Shown here in pieces: positions 46,185-57,004 of a stretch of 64,000 nucleotides of DNA. Under the pieces are notes generated by a model, which was not told the origin of the DNA, searched no databases, and saw only the letters and a program-made list of their open reading frames with translations. This stretch comes from Aspidiotus rigidus (lineage: Eukaryota; Arthropoda; Insecta; Hemiptera; Diaspididae): the NCBI GenBank assembly GCA_035079385.1, contig JAVHKY010000011.1:11302001-11366000 (forward strand), given 5' to 3'. Each line of letters begins with the position of its first letter. Position 1 is the first letter of the stretch. A program made the translations under genes and the position numbers.

Positions 46185-47575
46185 GCTACAAACTCAAGCA
46201 AGAAAAATTTGATATATCTTTTGTTCCCCTGAATGAACCCCCTCCATACAAACTCCCTATTTCTGAATTAGAACTTGAGACTGCTATGAACAAAAATTTG
46301 AGAAACGCTTCTCCCGGACCTGGCAACATACATTCGGCCATGATCAAAAATCTCCACCCAGACTCACTGTCGTACCTTTTGTCCTTATTCAACTCCACCT
46401 TCGTAAAAAACACTTACCCCACTCTTTGGAAAACAGTCATCATCCTCTCAAATAGTTAAATCCAAAGCAGACCCTCTCCTCTCTGCCTCATACCGTCCTA
46501 TAGCCTTCTCCCCAGTTCTTTGCAAATTATTCCGAACAATCCTCTACAGAAGACTTTTCGTGAATCAAACAACATTCTTTCCTTTCCAATATGGCTTCAG
46601 AAGAGGACGGAACCTGATAAAATCCCTTTTTGACCTTCAATCCCGAATCTACGATGCTACCACCAGCAAATCCTGCCTGTGCCTCATCTTGTTCGACCTC
46701 CAAGATGCCTTTCCTCCGGTCTGAAAGGACCTTATGTCCACCAAACTCCACGAAATTGATCTCCGAGGCCACCTCCCCAATTATCCTTGGAACTTTTTTC
46801 AACGACAGAACCCTTTTACTAAGTATTCATAACGTAACCTCCTCCCCTCTCTTGATCAAGAACGGTGTCCTTCAAGGCAAAGTTCTTAGGGTTTTGCTTT
46901 TTTTTAAAGCTACACATGTCAACCCCCCCCCCCCTCACCCGGCGTCTTTTTGATGATGATTATAACATCTCTATCTGCTCGGCTGACCTTCAAAGAGTCC
47001 ACCGACTTCTCCAGGGAACCTTCAACTCAATCACTGCATAGATTGAGATTTTCTTCCTCAAAAACCTGAAAAAAAGCCAACGGCAAACTCCTAGGCTTCT
47101 TACACTTCGATCAGAACTTACCTGGGCTCAAAGCCAAACGCACACTTGCCTTGAAAATTCTTAAATTCATATCCCACTCCTCAAAAGGCTGCAACAGAAA
47201 ACTACTCCTTCAACTATACAAGAGCCTCATCCATTCAAAATTAGATTACGGTTCCAGTATTTATACCTCAACCAACGAAACTGTCTTCTCCTTACCGGTA
47301 CTCGACTTCATTCAAACCTCCTCTCTCGGGATTTCCTTAGGAGCTTATTGTACTAGCCCCAAACTTGGGCTAAGCGCAGAGGCATCAGGACCTCCTCTTA
47401 ACTTTCGTAGACTCACCCTCACCTCCAACTTTTTATCTTCCGTCCTACAATTTCTGCAATATCCATCTTACAGAAATTCCTCAATCCGACAAAATTATTC
47501 ATACGGTACCCGACACATCAGGAATCTACTTCAAAAATATTCTCACTACAGAAAAACTTGTCCCTACTCCCGGTA
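46185..47575 (+). pseudogene. Decayed Jockey-like LINE reverse transcriptase in the G1 intron
   Basis: Pieces in order: ELETAMNKNLRNASPGPGNI and YPTLWKTVIILSNS; after a frameshift, SASYRPIAFSPVLCKLFRTIL, QYGFRRGRNL, CLCLILFDLQDAF (palm A block, Asp present); a badly damaged stretch where GVPQG and the DD box should be (46850-46980); then FLHFDQNLPGLKAKRTLALKIL and the C-terminal KLDYGSSIYTS, LGAYCTSPKLGLSAEASGPPLNFRRL. At least four frame changes. It belongs to a different lineage from the intact LINE at 32.8 kb. Confidence 0.85.
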
Positions 47576-47659
47576 AACAATTTATTTCCCCTCTGAAGCC
47601 CTGGAAAAAATGGGAAAGTACTCCTCTGATCCCCCAATTGGAGACTTGTTGATCTCCAG

Positions 47660-47920
47660 TCGAAGCCTTTTGGATTTCCAGGCTCAAAGAGCTTCAAGAG
47701 GGACAAACCTGAAGCCCTTCAGATCTCCGCCTGGTAAACATTGCTGCCACTTGAAGCCCTCGAATGCAAAAAGCTTCAGGAATTCAAAAGGGGAAACAGG
47801 CCTTCAAATGGGAATTCAATGGTTAGTTTTTCCCAAAGAACCCCGGAGATATTGGAGGCTTCAGGTTTGTCCCTGTTGAAGCTCTTTGAGCCTAGGAATC
47901 CAAATGGCTTCAAGCTTCCG
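47660..47920. repeat. Small inverted repeat (foldback), about 50-bp arms
   Basis: ccaggctcaaagagcttcaag / ggacaaacctgaagcc at about 47678-47717 is complementary to ggcttcaggtttgtccctg / ttgaagctctttgagcctagg at about 47860-47900, with scattered mismatches. The interior repeats cttcaag-type words. No coding role. Confidence 0.75.
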
Positions 47921-48411
47921 TCCAAAACTTTTTTTTAAATTTCAAATGAGGTGACCGACGTTTGGAAGTTTACACCCTTCTTCTTCAGGGTCTAGGACAC
48001 TACTAAGAATATAACGCAGGAACAAAACTGGAGAGGATATGAAAGAAAAAATTACATCATTGCGATGACGATTGAAGTTACTTGTGCTGAAAACAGGAGC
48101 GTACATACGTTATCAAGTGGATACGTTGGAGCATATTTGTTTCCTTTTAATGTTTATTATGTCCCAAATGCCTTTCAACCATCGTGCATGGAATGTTTCT
48201 TTTCCGGCCCCTTTCCTGTCTCAATCTACAAAGGTATACGAAAATCTGAAGTACATCCACTTGTTATTCCGGCTTATAAAAACGTGAGCTGAGGCCAAAA
48301 TAATCTTGAAATATGTCCTTCGATACTCCTCCCACTCTTTCCTGCGTCACTCAGTAAAATTTAAATATTTTCATTGATATGTAACATCGACTCTCATTTT
48401 CTTTGTTTTAG

Positions 48412-48740
48412 GTCGGAAATTATGGATACAAAAATTCACTTGAGGGACTCCTTGTCATCTTCAACAGTTTGCAGATTTACGCAATACAGATTTTCTTTGT
48501 AAATATGTACCTTCATTAATGTTGTTCATCTTGAGTTTGTGTTTTATGGTATTTCAATTTCTGTGTCTATTTTGTAAAATGTTGACTTCTTTATTTCTAT
48601 ATGACCACTCACTCAATACTTGTACTACACGGACAGTTTTCATCTTCCTAATTGTACAATCCAAATGAGTGCTTCTCGCACACTTTTATATTATTCGAGT
48701 GATTAATTAATTTTTATTGAAAATTTTGAATAATATTTTG
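48412..48740 (+). other. Probable 3' exon of G1
   Basis: Pyrimidine-rich tract plus acceptor ctttgttttag|gtcggaaattat (AG at 48410-48411). The matching G3 exon starts gtcagaaattat at 59514. Downstream, gagtttgtgtttt ... tttcaatttctgtgtc is shared with G3 (59650-59690) and, without any intron, with G2 (51098-51140). Read in frame 1 the exon starts encode VGNYGYKNS and VRNYRDNDW with later matches (LQI, VQI), so an alternative coding use cannot be excluded; as the stop codon lies upstream, 3' UTR is the simpler reading. Confidence 0.6.
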
Positions 48741-48824
48741 AGCTCTTGTTTCTGTATTTGTTTACTTCAGGAGAGAGGATGTCAACATTAGTGATGTGAT
48801 CATCAATGATGGTTGCCTGTGACG

Positions 48825-48839
48825 TCATCAGCACAGCTT

Positions 48840-48901
<62 letters not shown>

Positions 48902-49035
48902 TTGCTCTTTTCCATCCTCGGAATCACTCACTTCGCTCGTAAGGCTCCCAACAGTTTCCATAGAGATTTTAGAATCAGGCTCGAAGTCACGGTTGATGAC
49001 GTCATAGTTGAAGAGAACCTTGGGTCACGGCTGTA
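48825..49035 (+). repeat. Dispersed repeat (partner 29935-30130) interrupted by a (CT)n run
   Basis: Same word order as at 29935-30130: gacgtcatcagcacagct, then a dinucleotide run, then tcctcggaatcactcac, cgctcgtaaggctccc, tcacggttgatgacgtcat. The sequence begins just past the likely 3' end of G1. Confidence 0.75.
48843..48898. repeat. (CT)n microsatellite, about 28 units
   Basis: An uninterrupted ctctct run inside the dispersed repeat; the copy at 29935 has gagctatctctttt at the same place, so the run expanded within this copy. Confidence 0.97.
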
Positions 49036-50300
49036 AGAGAAGGGATACAGTATACAGGATTATTGGGGGTGGAGGAAAACTCGCAAGGATGTTGTGGACT
49101 CGCTAATTTTGGAATTACGGGTTAGGATCCTGAAAACTCCAGGAAATCATTAAATCTCGACTTCGAGTCAGAAATATAAGGGAAAATTTCGACAATCCCG
49201 CAGGTGTATGAGAGGAGGGGATGTTTCGAAAAATTTCAACCTATGTACAGAATACAAATCAGGATAAAAATATAAGAATCTATATATGCAAAGGGGAAGA
49301 CCATTTGGAAAAATTCTGGTACCGGAGAGATACTTGTAAAACGTCCGAGCTGTCCTAATCTTGCAATAGAACACAATGACTTTTTTTCTTAAGCATTTGT
49401 TGTGACAGATAGAGAAGCATACAAAGTCATGTAAGGACAAGAGGTGTTGTTTGGCTTCCGAACTGATCAGCTGCAAGCGTTTAATTAGTTGGCATTAGGG
49501 GGATGTATCCAGTTGTTCATATCTGGTGGGAACGGGAATTTGAGAAAGTTCGATTTTCAAGCTATAAAGACGTGGAGATGACTTACAGAGCGAGATATTA
49601 TGAATTGCCTCAAAGAGAACGCGAAATGGGGGGTGGAATATGAAAAATTTCTGGTCGTCGTGCTTCGGAAGGAACTCGGAAAAATTTCTAGGGAGGTGAG
49701 GGAGGCCCGGAAAAATCCAGGCTTCTGGGCTCTAAAAATGTTTTCTTGGGAAGAGGCTTCAAGACAGTTCGGTTTCCGCACCATATTTTGGTGGAAGTGG
49801 ATTTGGAAAAATATCGACTAATGAGCTGCTGTTTGTATTTAAATCGATCCTAATCGATATCAGAACCGAAAATGTCCCATAAAATGAATTTTATGCTACT
49901 CAGTAAGGAACGAGAAAAATGTGTTACTGGGTTTTCGATCCAGGTAATTTGTGTACGTCTCTTCCACTTCTTTAATCACAATAAGACAAAGATTCAGGTC
50001 GTAGAAATAAGAGCCCTCTCTCAAAAATTCCGACTTACAATAAAATAAGACTTGTAGCACAGATCAAAGTCAAAATTACATTTACTTTCTACAGGATTTG
50101 AAAATATTCATATCTTGCTCACTTTGTAGCTGAGTGTTGGAGGAATTGGTTCAGGAGTGTCACAAAAGCGTGCTTTTCTAGAAAAAAAATTTGATCGCTC
50201 CACAATGATACTTTCAATTTTAGAATTAGTCATAATTAACAGCTGCAGAGTTCGAACGTGATCTGCGAACAAACACTCTTTATGCTTTGGTGTTAATGCA
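49036..50300. other. G1-G2 spacer; start of the duplicated upstream flank
   Basis: 49150-49330 and 49520-49800 hold weak 45-bp-family pieces. From about 49835 (aaatcgatcctaatcgat) to 50300 the sequence parallels 62520-62960 upstream of G4 (aaatcgatcctaattgat, ggcgttaatg), so the duplicated gene unit includes about 450 bp of upstream DNA. No other gene is supported. Confidence 0.5.
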
Positions 50301-50304
50301 TGGA

Positions 50305-50352
50305 TTTATCGGGCGACTAGATTATTCCTGCTGGCAAAAAGAAATCAGTTTG
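50305..50352 (+). promoter_or_regulatory. Promoter of G2: shared element and TCAGTT initiator
   Basis: gggcgactagattattcctgc at about 50309-50330 is followed directly by aaaaagaaaTCAGTTTGTG (initiator 50345-50350), 87 bases before the ATG. The roughly 40-60 bp between the two elements in G1 and G4 is missing here, including the TATA-like box. Confidence 0.68.
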
Positions 50353-50433
50353 TGTTTGACCAGCTTGTAAGAACAACGGTTTATACCTCGTTCTCGAATC
50401 AGTGTGACACGACCTTCTCGTTTTTTCCATAAA

Positions 50434-50847
50434 ATGCAGTCAACCGCTGGCGATGAAAGTGAAAATTCTTACCTTCAAGAAATGATTTCGGATATCGACT
50501 GGCCTTGGGTCCGATGGTTTTATTGTTTGAATCATCGGCAATTTACTTGTTGGAACATCGGAACAACAATACTGGTTTTCGGTTCTCTTCTTACTGTCGT
50601 ATTCATCCTCCAAAAAGATGGAGTCGATAAAAGTTTCATTTTTCTACTCGCCTTTCTCGCGGGTATCATAGTTACGCTTCTAAATATCTACTCGGTGTTT
50701 CTATTTGAGATGAAAGAAGAATATAAAGCCGACTGGATCCGCAGAAGAGCAGCGTCTGAAAATCAGCAACCGCAACTACAGACGGCACAAAATGGAGAGG
50801 ACGAGCCGATACGAATGGAGGAAGACTTACGACGGAAGAAAGAATAA
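50434..50847 (+). CDS. G2: family member with tail truncated by in-frame stops (137 aa)
   Basis: ATG in the shared context (ccataaaATGCAGTCAAC). MQSTAGDESENS aligns with G1; then WVRWFYCLNHRQF, two hydrophobic segments (about 39-58 and 67-93, ILVFGSLLTVVFIL and FIFLLAFLAGIIVTLLNIYSVFLF), and a basic stretch (KEEYKADWIRRR). TAA at 50845 ends the frame after DLRRKKE. The same frame goes on past a second stop (TGA 50863) to recognisable tail: SVSIQVHNPSIDS at about 50908-50946, ending at TAA 51040. So the tail was lost to point mutations, not to frameshift. The N-terminal half could still be made. Confidence 0.75.
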   Translation: MQSTAGDESENSYLQEMISDIDWPWVRWFYCLNHRQFTCWNIGTTILVFGSLLTVVFILQKDGVDKSFIFLLAFLAGIIVTLLNIYSVFLFEMKEEYKADWIRRRAASENQQPQLQTAQNGEDEPIRMEEDLRRKKE

Positions 50848-51480
50848 TTATCAGCACGAGAATGATTCTATAATTGTGACGAGGGCGGCTGTAAGCAGAT
50901 GCGGCAGTCTGTGAGTATTCAAGTTCATAATCCATCAATAGATTCACTTAACATCTCAGAACAGGTACAAGATAGTGCGAAAGATGAAATTTGCAAGCTG
51001 GTCAAGAATCGCGGCAATCTTCATCAGAGAAGTCTGCAGTAAGATGGACTGCATTATGAATCTAGATTATAATTTGTAAAACTTTCATAATGGTGTTTAT
51101 CTCGTGTTTGTGTTATATTTCAATTCTTCAATCTATTTTTTTTAATTTGGACTTCTCTATTAGACTGCCTAGTTAATATGTTTGTTTAGCGCGAAGACTT
51201 TTTCTTATGTGCAAATTTGTAATACTAAGTAATTCCCTGTACTATAATGCATAATTATACTCAACCCAAGTGTTAATCTGTAATATTATTATCTACCTAA
51301 TTGTACCATCCGACTCTTTCATATTATTTCAGAGGTTGCTTTGATCATCAATTCTCATAGAAAATGATTCCGAAACATATTTTATACCTCTAATTGATTT
51401 CTAGTGTAATTATATGAATTTATGTCAATTTAAATCGCAAATAAGATTATTATTAATAAAATTGATTCTGAGATTCTTAA
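50848..51480 (+). pseudogene. Lost tail and fused 3' region of G2
   Basis: 50848-51042 is the untranslated remnant of the tail. Then gactgcattatgaatc (51049, as after G1) is followed within about 45 bp by sequence matching the G1 and G3 distal 3' exon (ctcgtgtttgtgtta, tttcaattcttc), so the intron and the start of the 3' exon are missing. The region ends with tattaataaaattgatt (AATAAA 51455-51460), which matches the G3 end (59921-59935). Confidence 0.7.
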
Positions 51481-51589
51481 TTCCTTTTCAAACTTGTCCG
51501 CGCCTTATAAATATGTAGAGCTTGATAAGTTGGAGGGTTTCTTCGAAACTACGAGATATAATTATATAATAGTCTATAGAGAGCTTGAT

Positions 51590-52330
51590 GTGGAAAACTT
51601 TCCGAGTCCTCCTACCATCATACATATATAGATTCAAAATCAAAATTTTACCAAGTTTCAAGTTGAAGAGAACGAGAGGTAAAGAAAAAAATTAGATGCC
51701 ACTGCAAGTCTGCAATGGCAGCGGGGAACCGCTGTCCCGAGCTTCCTTTTTTCCTAGTCCTGAAAATCATGACGTGACAACTCGAACGCGCTGCAATTTC
51801 AAGGAAGCCGTCGTCTTTCTAAGTCCCTCTCCTATCATATATAGCTCGGAGGACGGAATTTTTCCAAGTCCCCCTCCTATCATATATAGTTCGAGAGTCG
51901 AAATTTTCCCAAGTCCCCCTCGAAATTTTTCCAAGTCCCCTTCCTATCATATATGGCTGGAGGGTAGGAATTTTAACAGGGAACCTGTTTTATGGGGGGC
52001 TTTTTGAGAAATTTGCCGTGCGCCGTCCAGCAAAAAACTTGGAAAAAGTTTGATTCTCAAGCCATATATGATAGCAGGGGTGCCGTGGTCCCCCAAAGTT
52101 TAGAAAGATTTTGCATCCCCCCCCCAAAAAAAAAAAAAAAATTTTAACGAGCAAAAAAAAAAAAAAACCAAGAATGTTACGAGAACAAAGGAAAAAATCG
52201 CCCCCACCCACATTTCCTACGAAGGATCATCTTCAAGATAATGGCCGCACGGCACCCCTGTATGATAGGAGAGGGACTTAGAAATTTTGACTTTTGAGCT
52301 ATATATGATAGGCGGGGGACTTGGAAAAAT
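51590..52330. repeat. Composite repeat: 45-bp monomers and hairpin block
   Basis: Monomers at 51830-51950, aacagggaacctgttttatg at 51976-51995 with the ttgccgtgcgccgtcc block, reversed monomers at 52260-52330. A 52080-52255 insertion holds poly-C/poly-A and tgccgtggtcccc ... cggcacccct ends (possible small element with complementary ends ggggtgccgtg / cacggcacccc). Confidence 0.8.
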
Positions 52331-53760
52331 TTCGACTCTCAACCTATATTATACTAGGCGTACAGTAGGTCTAGGCCTTCTTTATACTAGCTTCATCTAG
52401 GTCTAGGCTTCCTTGAATTTTCAATACCAAATCCCATTTGACTCATAAAACAGGTTACCTGCATTCCTCGTCAAAACTTCGTTAAGGAAGCCGTCGTTTT
52501 TCCAAGTCCCCCTCACCTCTCCGTGACGTCATTTCATCAATCTCGTGACGTCATCAACCTTGCTCGTGGACGAAAATTTCCTGGAAGTACCCCTAACAAA
52601 AGGGATAGCGGGTTCCCTGCTAAAAAGAAAGAAAAAAATCAGAGGAATTTTAGTCAAACAACAGATGGTAGAAAATGAACCCTGCCAGAATATCGACCTA
52701 TGTATGGACTTGGAGGGGGACTGAAAGAATGTTGACTTTTAAGGCATATATGAGGGGAGGGAAGAAATCTTGAAAGTTGGAATCAACGAGCTACGAATAC
52801 ATCAGGAAAAAGTCTGAAAAATATAAATCTTTTAGCGAGATATGCGGGATAAAAACTCCGAATAATTTTGAGCTATCCATAGGAGGAAGAAGGGTGGGAG
52901 TAGGAATTAAGAAGTCAGAATTAACTCTTCTGTAGAAAGAAATATTCTAACAAAGTCGATGAAATGAAAATCATGTTTCAGGTAAACTAAGTTACATGGA
53001 AAAAAAATTACTTCAATTTCTCCACTTTATGGAAGAACATTGAATCATATATTATTTTGTCTGTGGGCGTTTGCAAAGAAATACAATGTAAAGATATATC
53101 TATCTCGATTATATCGATATTATATCAATCTCCATTATATCAATATATTGATCTTGATTGTGTCCAAACATTGATTCTATACTCGCCTGCGTAGTAAGTT
53201 TAACCTTCATTATAAGCCTACAGTAGAAATTGGACATAACGATTTAAATCGTTATACCCAATCTGTCGTTAAAAGCGATAGGATTTATGCTTTTTCTATA
53301 GCAGCCAGGACACGCTAATTTGATCGTTGTAAACGGTAAATCGCTAAAAGCGATATCGATTTCTACTTGTAGAAATTGGATATAACGATGTCAAAGAGGA
53401 TCACAATTTCAATCGTTAAATCCAACATCATTGAAAGAGATAGGGATTAGGCTTTTTCCAAAGCAGCCGGGACTCCCAAATTTAATTGTTTTAGTAGGTG
53501 AATTGCTAAAAGCAATATCTTTGTTTTCAATTTCTTCAATAATAACCTGGTATAAGTCTAGTATACAATATTTTAGGCTAACTAGCTTTCGGGGGCCCAC
53601 CTGCTCCGCTCGTTCTTCCCCCTTCTTAGTCTAGTATAAGTCTCACAAATAATGATACCGCTTTTAGCGATTTACCGTTTACAACGACTGGTTGCTATAG
53701 AAAAAGCATAATTCATATCGCTTTTAACGATAGATTGGATTTAACAATTGAAATTTTGAT
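52330..53760. repeat. Right arm of the large inverted duplication
   Basis: Inverse of 40095-41500, block by block: cttccttgaattttcaatacc and ctccgtgacgtcat (52390-52560), gcgggttccctgct (52609), tgtagaaagaaatattctaac (52930), gggcgtttgcaaagaaa (53067), caatatattgatcttgattg (53142), then tataacgatttaaatcg and cgctaaaagcgat units to 53760. The arms enclose G1 and G2. Confidence 0.88.
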
Positions 53761-53769
53761 CACTTGGAC

Positions 53770-54380
53770 ATTATTTCAAGTACCTTTTGGGAGGTCACTC
53801 ACTCCGCTTGTTTGTACGCCTTCTTAATCCAGTATAAGGCTAGAATACTGTATATTGGGCATATATGATGAAGGTTAATAGGAGGCCCAGTTATTATTAT
53901 GATGCCAAGTTGGTAAAGGCCCAGTATAATGAAGGCTAAGCTTCCTCGTCCCCCCCCCCTTCTTGGTCCAGTATAAGTCGACGCTAACTAGTTCACTTGC
54001 TCCACTCGTTTGTAGCCCGCCTTCTTAATGTAGTATAAGGCTAGCATGATGTATATTAGGCCAACTATAGCAGACTAGCTTTTAGGCCTAGTATCCTGTA
54101 TATCAAGCCTAGTATAATGAGGTCAAAATTTTCGAGCCCAAGGTCATTGATGACGTCATGAAGCAAGGCGTCACGCATCGGCCAACTGACCCCCAGCCCA
54201 AAGACATACACATGTCAAAAGAAAGAAATAAAAAATAGGTTACTGTATGTTTAACTGCGCCATGGGTTATTTTGCCTCCTCTAATAGCGTAGTATGAGTC
54301 TATGATGTTGTATATTAGGCTGAGTGGCTCGAGGTCTCATTCTTAGCCTAGTACAAGTCTAGGAATGCATCAGCTTCAAC
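53770..54380. repeat. Dispersed AGTATAAGGCTAG / TGTATATTAGGC repeats
   Basis: Units such as cttcttaatccagtataagg, ctagaatactgtatattggg, tcactcactccgcttg and gtagcccgcc recur at 53790, 53960, 54010, 54070, 54290 and again at 55350-55540 beyond the next LINE fragment, which probably inserted into this block. No genes. Confidence 0.7.
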
Positions 54381-54384
54381 ATAA

Positions 54385-55330
54385 GAGATGTGTTCAACTT
54401 GATTCTATGGAAGAGGATATTGGGAGCCCCTGTGGACGCAGAAGTGCCCGCATACCTGCTGAAGATGACCAGCAGCTATCTTAGCTGTCAAGAAATCCAA
54501 GCAGAGACACCTGCTGGTACAGTAAAGCACCCAGTTGAATATGGGGTGCCGCAGGGGTCGGTCCTTGGTCCGTTCTTATGGTGCGTCGCATTTAACAGGA
54601 TTTTCAACTTGAAGCTGCCTCTGGGTATGCGGGTGACACACTGGCAGAATGTAGTGCCGAAACAACTGTAGCGGCGGAGAGCAGCGCATAGTGACACGTT
54701 GGATCAAATCAGCCAGACTAGAACTTGCAGTGGGTAAGACAGAGGCCATACTATTCACGACCGTCTAAAGTTCAATCCACACACCTTTTGCCTGCAAGGA
54801 ATGGAAATCGAGACCGAGAAGGTAATAAAGTGTATTGGCATCTGGTTTGACCCAAAGCTGAGCCTTAGCGGAATACCCAAGCCGCCTGATGAGCAACTTG
54901 GGAGGGTCCATGATCCACGTACATGGTGCCCCAGTATAGGCCGTCTCCATGAAGACACCCTAAGAAGGAGAAAGATGGTAAAGATCGCGAAGTTGAGCAG
55001 GCAACAAATTTGCACTGCAACCAAGGGTACGATGATGGACCACAGCTCACCTTATTCGAGTGTGAGGCGTGAGTGGAGCAAGCTTAGTCGGTCTTTTCAA
55101 GAGGATGGAGTAGATGAAGCGTTTGATTCGAGTAGCCCGGTAGCCACAATATTGAACCAGGTGTCTGCATTTGCACCCACAGTTATGAAAAAGAAGATGA
55201 ACCTGCGATTGTCAAAAAGGAGAGTGGTTTGCCAAGGAGATTCTTCCAACACTGAATCGGTTTTGGAAGAAACAATATTAATCCAGCAACCCGCACCCAC
55301 TCCATTATGGAGGACGGGTGGCCTTGCACA
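54385..55330 (+). pseudogene. Decayed R1-like LINE RT fragment
   Basis: 54390-54620: VFNLILWKRILG, VPAYLLKMTSSYLSCQEIQ, YGVPQGSVLGPFLWCVAFN. The DD box is lost in a damaged stretch (54630-54780), then METETEKVIKCIGIWFDPKLSL. 54960-55230 jumps to the 3' region (RRRKMVKIAK, and QVSAFAPTVMKKKMNLR, which parallels VSSFAAKVMKKRMN near 23820). So the middle and the zinc knuckle are deleted. Same family as 22722-23862 and 26405-27065. Confidence 0.83.
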
Positions 55331-55334
55331 TGCG

Positions 55335-55830
55335 ACAAATGTCAGTACAAGTTTAGAGTACTGTATATTAGGCTGTACGGCTCACAGGCTTACTCGCGCC
55401 TCGTTCGCACACTTTTTCAGTCCAGTATAAGTCTAGTAGGTACCTGTATATCAGGCTGAGTGGCTCAAGGGATCATTTGTTCCGCGTATTCTTAGCCTAT
55501 AGTATGAGTATACTAGGCTGAGTGGTTGCCTGGTCCACTCGCGAAAGCAAAACTTACACCTACATGTTACCTGATAAATATTTGATGAAGAAATCATAAT
55601 GAGCCATAGCAGAGTTCAAACGTGGTCTGTTTGTTGAAAACTGCTTCCGAACCAAACCCTTCGTCCTCCTTTGTGAACGCTGCCAAAGCCAAAAAATAAA
55701 CTGAAGAGAAAATATTTCATCATAATATATCGCCAAAGAATTCACCATTCAAGTTAAAGAATGAAAAATTGTCTACAATGGTCCTCTTCTAAATTTGTAC
55801 TAGCGTCAATGGCCAACACCTATGAACAAT
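55335..55830. other. Dispersed repeats, then upstream flank of G3
   Basis: 55350-55540: same dispersed units as 53770-54380. 55600-55670 (gcagagttcaaacgtggtctg ... aactgcttcc) is shared with G2 (50244-50280) and G4 (62858-62930). About 130 bp that follow (55680-55800) are absent from the other units. Confidence 0.55.
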
Positions 55831-55897
55831 CATTATCTCGACCGGCTGGATTATTCCTGTTGTCCTATACTTGAGCGTTACGAAGGATAATCAGTTT
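55830..55897 (+). promoter_or_regulatory. Promoter of G3: shared element and TCAGTT initiator
   Basis: attatctcgaccgg / ctggattattcctg (about 55831-55858) corresponds to the element of the other three genes with two changes. TCAGTT at 55891-55896 is 80 bases before the ATG; gttcctgccccgc follows as in G1 and G4. Confidence 0.68.
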
Positions 55898-55972
55898 GTT
55901 CCTGCCCCGCGAACGATTCATGCTTAATTTTCGATCAGTACACCTCAACTTTTTCGTTCTCTGTCCACAAAA

Positions 55973-56863
55973 ATGCAATCATCAGCTACCGAACTAGACC
56001 TAAATTCTACAGTCAATTTTGAAACATTTTTTCTTCTGAAAGACAAATGTTTTTGTGTCAGATGGTTTTATCGTGCAAATGGTCGGCAATTTACATATTT
56101 TTACCTCGGATTTTCGTTACTTGTTCTCGTTTCACTGCTTTTTATGGTATTTGAGCTTGGTCAATTGAGAGTCAATGACAATATTACTCTTACATGTTTC
56201 CTTATAATACTTTTCATATATTTAGCTTTTACTCTATTCGTAATCTCGAAATTTTTTGAAAAAGAGGAATATAAATACATGTGGCAAGACGGAGTACACC
56301 GAAGAAGAGAGTGTGAAAATCAGCTACTAAATGAAAAGGACGACGGACCAAAGAGGAAAAAACTATATGCAAGTGAAGACAGCAAGTCTCTGTCAGAAAG
56401 TGGAGTAGAACTATCAATTCCAGTTTTTAGTGACGGGGGAGTTTCTAATGGGACATGGCGGTCTATGAGTATTCAAGTTCATGATCCACCCATGGATTTC
56501 CAGCAGTCTCTTGATTCACCTACAACCTCAGGACACGTACACGATATTGCGTCGAACTTGAAGAAAGAAAACAGTTTTGGAAATGGAGAAGTTCGTAATT
56601 CGGTCGTACGTTCAGATGATCCTCATTGTATTGAAAGCATACAAGCGGAAGGAGATTCAGAGGTAAATATTCACGAAGTCGATCCCACAAAGGGAGAACA
56701 GGCATCTTTGCCAGGAGGACCTCACACCGAAGAATCGATTGAGCCGACAATACATGCAGAGGAAACTGAGACGGAATCTGAGACGGAACCTGATGAAGAA
56801 ACATTGTGGTTTGACGATTATGGCAATTTGTATCGGATCACCAGAACTTTTTTCAATAGATAA
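55973..56863 (+). CDS. G3: longest member of the two-TM tandem family (296 aa), intact
   Basis: ATG in the shared context (tccacaaaaATGCAATC). N-terminal 25 residues, then CFCVRWFYRANGRQF (about 26-40); hydrophobic segments at about 42-64 (FYLGFSLLVLVSLLFMVFEL) and 71-97 (TLTCFLIILFIYLAFTLFVI) around a loop with an NIT sequon; charged EKEEYKYMWQDGVHRRR; tail with VELSIPVFSDGGVSNGT, SIQVHDPPMDF and GEVRNSVVRSDDPHCIES, also found in G1. Residues about 225-296 are an acidic extension missing from G1 (ETETESETEPDEE), ending FDDYGNLYRITRTFFNR. The frame is fully open. Function unknown. A splice donor at 56950 follows the stop by 86 bases. Confidence 0.85.
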   Translation: MQSSATELDLNSTVNFETFFLLKDKCFCVRWFYRANGRQFTYFYLGFSLLVLVSLLFMVFELGQLRVNDNITLTCFLIILFIYLAFTLFVISKFFEKEEYKYMWQDGVHRRRECENQLLNEKDDGPKRKKLYASEDSKSLSESGVELSIPVFSDGGVSNGTWRSMSIQVHDPPMDFQQSLDSPTTSGHVHDIASNLKKENSFGNGEVRNSVVRSDDPHCIESIQAEGDSEVNIHEVDPTKGEQASLPGGPHTEESIEPTIHAEETETESETEPDEETLWFDDYGNLYRITRTFFNR

Positions 56864-57000
56864 AACGTCAGCTAGCTGGGATAAGATGATGATTTCTTGG
56901 AAGTCTGCGCCAAACATACTTGCGGGCTTGAAATTAGGCCGTTCATCGGGTATGTGAGTCTAGTTATCTTTATTTTACGGTACAGCGAATCATCTACTGA
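56864..57000 (+). other. G3 3' UTR start and splice donor
   Basis: taggccgttcatcgg|gtatgtgag, donor GT at 56950-56951, corresponds to the donors after G1 (45371) and G4 (63953). The intron would end at the acceptor 59512-59513. Confidence 0.65.
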
Positions 57001-57004
57001 TCTA

